Of a stretch of DNA of 8,488 nt, positions 5,062 through 8,488 are shown one piece after another. Position 1 is the stretch's first letter. The number at the start of each line of letters is the position of its first letter. The stretch covers positions 5,419 to 13,906 of the forward strand of contig MGUO01000089.1 in assembly GCA_001800015.1 (NCBI GenBank). The letters are read 5' to 3'. Below the pieces are notes generated by a model. That model was given only the letters and a program-made list of their open reading frames with translations, was not told the origin of the DNA and searched no databases. A program made the translations under genes and the position numbers. Origin of the DNA: Elusimicrobia bacterium RIFCSPHIGHO2_02_FULL_57_9 (lineage in GTDB: Bacteria > Elusimicrobiota > Elusimicrobia > UBA1565 > UBA9628).

Positions 5062-6612
5062 ATGAGGCATTTTGTCTGCATCCACGGCCATTTTTACCAG
5101 CCGCCCCGAGAAAATCCCTGGACGGGAGTTATCGAGCGCCAGCCTTCAGCGGGCGAGACGCACGATTGGAACGTCCGCATCGCCCGCGAGTGCTATATCC
5201 CCAACGGACGGGCGCGCGTGGTTAATGAGCGCAACGAGCCCATCGCCGAGGTCAACAACTATTCCTGGCTCAATTTTAATTTCGGGGGCACCCTTCTTTC
5301 CTGGTATGAAAAAGCTTATCCGGACGAGTATCGCAGGCTTTTGGAGGCTGACCGGGAAAGCGCCGAGAGGCTTGAGGGCCACGGGAATGCCATTGCCCAG
5401 GCTTATAATCACATGATCATGCCTTTAGCCAACGTCCGGGACCAGGCAACCCAGGTCCGCTGGGGCATCGCCGATTTTAAGCACCGTTTCGGCCGCTCTC
5501 CCGAAGCATTATGGCTGCCCGAAACCGCCTGCGACGACGTGGTTTTACGCCTGCTCATTGAACACGGGCTTAAGTACGCGATCCTGGCTCCTCATCAAGC
5601 GCGGCGCGTGCGGCGTCTGCGCGCAGGCGAGAAGCCGGATCTCGATAAAGAATGGATGGAGATTAAGGACGAAAACATCGATACGCGCCATGCCTACCGC
5701 TGGTTCGACCGCCGGCCGCGGCAGCAGGGTAAGATCGACATTTTTTTTTACAACGGTTCCTTAGCCAGAGCTGTGGCCTTTGAAAAACTCATGGCTCATT
5801 CCCCGGCCGCCGCGCAAAGAATCCTTTCCGTTTTTGATGCGCATCTTCGTTCGGCGCAGCTTGTTTCCATCGCAACCGACGGCGAGACCTACGGCCACCA
5901 TGAGCCCTTCGCGGACATGGGTCTTGCCCATCTGTTCAAATATGAGCTTCCCAAGCAGGGAATGCCGGTTGTTAATTTCGGCTATTATTTAGCCAAGCAC
6001 AAGCCTATTTGTGAGGTCGAAATTCAACCCGGTCTCCAGGGCTTCGGCACCTCCTGGAGCTGCGCCCACGGTGTGGGGCGCTGGCTGGAGGACTGCGGCT
6101 GCGGGGCCGAGAACGGCAAGCATCAGAAATGGCGCAAGCCCATGCGCGAGGCCCTGGATTGGCTGCGCGACCGTTTGATTTTAGTTTTCGAGCAGAAAGG
6201 CTCGGCCGTGCTGCGCGACGTTTGGAAGGCCCGCGACGGATATATCCAGGTTATTTTAAATCCGGACGAGCGCTCGACTTCTTTTTTCCTGGCACGGCAT
6301 TTGCGCGGCCCTTGTTCGCCGCAGGCGCGGCGCAAAGCCCTAGCTCTACTGGAAATGCAGAAATTCGCCATGTTCATGTATACCAGCTGCGGTTGGTTTT
6401 TCGCGGAGATTTCCGGGCTTGAAGCCATGCAGAATTTGAAATACGCCGCTCGGGCCATGGAATTGGCCCGCGAGTCCGGCGGGCCTGATCTGGAGCCGGA
6501 ATTCCTCCGCCTTTTAAAGGCCGCGCCGAGCAATGTTCCTGAATTTGAGGACGGCGAGGGCGTCTACCTTAAGTTGGTCCGGCCCGCGACGGCTAGTTCT
6601 GCGCGGGCTTGA
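5062..6612 (+). CDS. GH57 family glycosidase-like protein with shortened DUF3536 domain
   Basis: The 516-aa protein belongs to the GH57 alpha-amylase/alpha-mannosidase-like group (COG1449) that carries a C-terminal DUF3536. GH57 motifs in order: HGHFYQPPRENPW (8-20), GHGNAIAQAYNHMIMPL (106-122), WLPETACDD with predicted nucleophile Glu154, and ATDGETYGHHE with predicted acid Asp273. DUF3536 starts near 325 (SWSCAHGVGRWLEDCGCG, then a WRKPMREALDWLRD helix). Known GH57 enzymes act on alpha-glucans (amylase, branching enzyme, glucanotransferase); I know of no characterised member of the DUF3536 group. No signal peptide is present, so it probably acts in the cytosol, perhaps on glycogen. From memory DUF3536 is about 280 aa and its proteins are often 800 aa or more, so this copy appears to lack 90 or more C-terminal residues. 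The gene overlaps the convergent S46 gene by 20 bp and contains a T9 run at 5741-5749. Confidence 0.88.
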   Translation: MRHFVCIHGHFYQPPRENPWTGVIERQPSAGETHDWNVRIARECYIPNGRARVVNERNEPIAEVNNYSWLNFNFGGTLLSWYEKAYPDEYRRLLEADRESAERLEGHGNAIAQAYNHMIMPLANVRDQATQVRWGIADFKHRFGRSPEALWLPETACDDVVLRLLIEHGLKYAILAPHQARRVRRLRAGEKPDLDKEWMEIKDENIDTRHAYRWFDRRPRQQGKIDIFFYNGSLARAVAFEKLMAHSPAAAQRILSVFDAHLRSAQLVSIATDGETYGHHEPFADMGLAHLFKYELPKQGMPVVNFGYYLAKHKPICEVEIQPGLQGFGTSWSCAHGVGRWLEDCGCGAENGKHQKWRKPMREALDWLRDRLILVFEQKGSAVLRDVWKARDGYIQVILNPDERSTSFFLARHLRGPCSPQARRKALALLEMQKFAMFMYTSCGWFFAEISGLEAMQNLKYAARAMELARESGGPDLEPEFLRLLKAAPSNVPEFEDGEGVYLKLVRPATASSARA

Positions 6613-8488
6613 CGGCCAGCTCCGAAGCCAAGGAATCCATATGATAAATGGAACGTAGGCCGGCGAGTATCGCGCTGGAATGCACGGCCAAGGCGCGGCC
6701 CTGCGATTCGTCAAAGACATAGCGCCACACCAGGCCCTGTATGTTTCCATCGAATATCAGGCCGACGTATTCGGCATTTCGGTTGAGGACCGGGCTGCCC
6801 GAGTTGCCGCCGATGATATCATTGGTCGTGACGAAATTAAGGGAAGTGGCCAGGTCCAGATTTTGGCGCGCCGCGGTGATTTTTTCAGGTAAATCAAAGG
6901 GGGGCTTATTGTCGAAAGAAGCGGCGCGATCATAAAGGCCGTAAAAAGTGGTCTTATACGGCACCTTGGTCGTCGCTTGACCGTAACCGGCGACTTTGCC
7001 GTAACTTAAGCGCAGCGTAAAGGTTGCGTCGGGATAGGATGATTTTCCGTAAAGCGCGAAACGCGCCCTGGCGATATGGTTTCCCTCGGAAGTCTCGACG
7101 CTTTCGATATTATCCTCCTGCCAGCCGCGCAGTTCGCGATAGGGCGCTTCCAGCCCGCGCGCCCAAACGATCATGGGGTCTTTTGACTTCTCAACGCCGG
7201 CCCGGCCCGACGCCACGAGTTTTTTGCGCAATTCTGGATCGGCCAGCTTGGTCCCAATCACCAGTTTCTGCGCCACATCGGCTGGAGCGCCGCCTTGCAG
7301 CATCGCCTTATTGAAGGCATTGTCGGGCCCCAGCTCCGCGAGAGTGCCGCGCATAATCTCGGTCAACATCGCCTCTTCCATGTCGCTATAGATCGGCGCA
7401 GGCGAGAAGAGCTCAAAGCGCAGGGATTCGAGCGCCGAATCGCGATATTCCTTGTAGCGCTTGGCGTTTTCCTTGGGCACTTCTCGGGTATAAAGCACGA
7501 TATTAAAGGCGATGTCGGCTAGGCGCGAATTCATCAAGGTGCGCGGGGTGGCGCTCCAGCGCGGCAGGAATTGCAGTTCTTTATTGCGGCGGATCAAGTC
7601 CTGCTGTATCTTGGCGATGCGCTCCCAAGCCTGGCCGTAAGACTTAGACAGGTTCGGATCCTTTTCGATTTTTTCGCGCATTTCCTTCTCTTGCCGGCTC
7701 TTGCTCGCCATGAGATGAGAATCCTTGAGCCCCTCCCATTCCCCCGCGTAGGCCTTGATGCTGTTTTCGATGCTGAAGATATCATCATGGGCCCGGCGCA
7801 GCCTTTCCTCGCTGTCCTTGGCGTAGGCGTAATAGGCCTTGAGCCGGTTATTAAGCCTGCTCATTGCGTTGGGAAAGCCGTAATCCCGGTCGAATTCAAG
7901 TTGGCTGACCGTCTTTAAGCGATCCGTGGAACCAGGATGTCCCGTCACGAACACCAATTCCCCGTCTTTGGCGCCCGCCTGGCTCCATTTGAAGTAGTGC
8001 TTGGGGCGGATGGGCTGGCCGTTTTCATAAATGCGGAAGAAGGCCATATCGAGATCAAAGCGCGGGTAGGTGAAGTTGTCCGGGTCTCCTCCGTAGAAAG
8101 CGGCCTGGGCCTCCGGCGCCATTACCAAGCGGATATCGGTGTATTTCTTGTAGCGGTAGAGCCAATACTCACCGCCTTGATACAGGGTGACGACATCGGA
8201 GCGAAAGCCCGTCTTTTCCGTCGACTCTTTCTCGATGAGCGACATCTCCGCCTTGCGCTGATCATTCTGCTCCTTCTCGCTGGCGCCGGGTTTGACGGCC
8301 CCCAAAACCCGCGCGGTCACCTCCTCCAGCGACACGAGCTGATTGATTTCGAGGTCCGGACATTTTATCTCGGAGGCCTGCGTTCGGGCGAAGAAGCCGT
8401 CCTTGACATAGTCCTTCTTCTCGCTGGAGACCTTCTGCAACTGGCCCAGGGCGACATGATGATTGGTGAGCACCAGCCCATCCGCCCT
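6593..8488 (-). CDS. S46 family dipeptidyl-peptidase (DPP7-like), 5' end outside the window
   Basis: About 631 residues are visible; the frame stays open through the window edge (GLVLTNHH), and S46 proteins are about 700-720 aa, so the signal peptide and first residues are missing. These periplasmic serine peptidases remove dipeptides from peptide N-termini. The triad is intact: His in LTNHH (second His codon 8458-8456), Asp in DLDMAFFR (8050-8048) and Ser in IIGGNSGSP (6802-6800). The family's helical domain lies between (about 7240-7870). The residue 18 after the Ser, in IFDGN (6748-6746), is Gly. This is as in DPP7/DAP BII, which prefer hydrophobic P1 residues; DPP11 has Arg there and cuts after Asp/Glu. 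The usual Cys after the HH pair is Val here. It likely serves peptide nutrition. The 3' end overlaps the GH57 gene. Confidence 0.92.
   Translation of the reverse strand, partial: RADGLVLTNHHVALGQLQKVSSEKKDYVKDGFFARTQASEIKCPDLEINQLVSLEEVTARVLGAVKPGASEKEQNDQRKAEMSLIEKESTEKTGFRSDVVTLYQGGEYWLYRYKKYTDIRLVMAPEAQAAFYGGDPDNFTYPRFDLDMAFFRIYENGQPIRPKHYFKWSQAGAKDGELVFVTGHPGSTDRLKTVSQLEFDRDYGFPNAMSRLNNRLKAYYAYAKDSEERLRRAHDDIFSIENSIKAYAGEWEGLKDSHLMASKSRQEKEMREKIEKDPNLSKSYGQAWERIAKIQQDLIRRNKELQFLPRWSATPRTLMNSRLADIAFNIVLYTREVPKENAKRYKEYRDSALESLRFELFSPAPIYSDMEEAMLTEIMRGTLAELGPDNAFNKAMLQGGAPADVAQKLVIGTKLADPELRKKLVASGRAGVEKSKDPMIVWARGLEAPYRELRGWQEDNIESVETSEGNHIARARFALYGKSSYPDATFTLRLSYGKVAGYGQATTKVPYKTTFYGLYDRAASFDNKPPFDLPEKITAARQNLDLATSLNFVTTNDIIGGNSGSPVLNRNAEYVGLIFDGNIQGLVWRYVFDESQGRALAVHSSAILAGLRSIYHMDSLASELAVKPAQN

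Noticed and set aside
7571..7918. Plus-strand frame (115 aa) with hydrophobic residues opposite the S46 gene
   Set aside because: It is a mirror of the helical part of the S46 peptidase, with no ribosome binding site and no recognisable motif.
1..8488. Search for tRNA, rRNA, CRISPR arrays, insertion sequences, riboswitches and phage genes
   Set aside because: No matching structures, repeat arrays, transposase motifs or long non-coding stretches were seen. Nearly all of the window is accounted for by the listed genes.

Overview
The window is a compact, GC-rich bacterial chromosome segment with no mobile elements, tRNA, rRNA or CRISPR. Several products look exported (a small secreted protein, a DUF1460 cysteine hydrolase, and probably the partial S46 dipeptidyl-peptidase). 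Together with the long three-domain IspG and a GH57-DUF3536 protein, this suggests a diderm, probably uncultured, heterotrophic lineage. Elusimicrobiota or a neighbouring phylum is my guess, not something the sequence proves.

Layout from left to right. A SIS-domain sugar-phosphate isomerase/deaminase-like gene (+) meets a small secreted orphan (-) tail to tail. A divergent promoter region holding a perfect 12-bp inverted repeat separates the orphan from ispG (+), the penultimate MEP-pathway enzyme. Behind ispG lies a short, doubtful reading frame that ends on the stop of vapC. On the minus strand follow a DUF1460 NlpC/P60-like hydrolase and a vapBC toxin-antitoxin pair, read in the order DUF1460, vapB, vapC. 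The DUF1460 gene starts head to head with a GH57/DUF3536 glycosidase-like gene (+), which overlaps at its tail an S46 dipeptidyl-peptidase (-) whose 5' end lies beyond the window.

The genes do not form one pathway. Visible themes are envelope and polymer turnover (DUF1460, S46, GH57, perhaps the SIS protein) and housekeeping isoprenoid synthesis (ispG). Transcription units alternate in direction: all three convergent junctions overlap at their stop codons, and both divergent junctions are short. Several genes have a -10-like hexamer only 6-10 nt before the start codon and no Shine-Dalgarno sequence, which suggests frequent leaderless transcripts. I see no clear new defence or biosynthetic system. 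The best leads are the inverted repeat between the orphan secreted gene and ispG, the orphan itself, the shortened GH57 protein, and the leaderless pattern.
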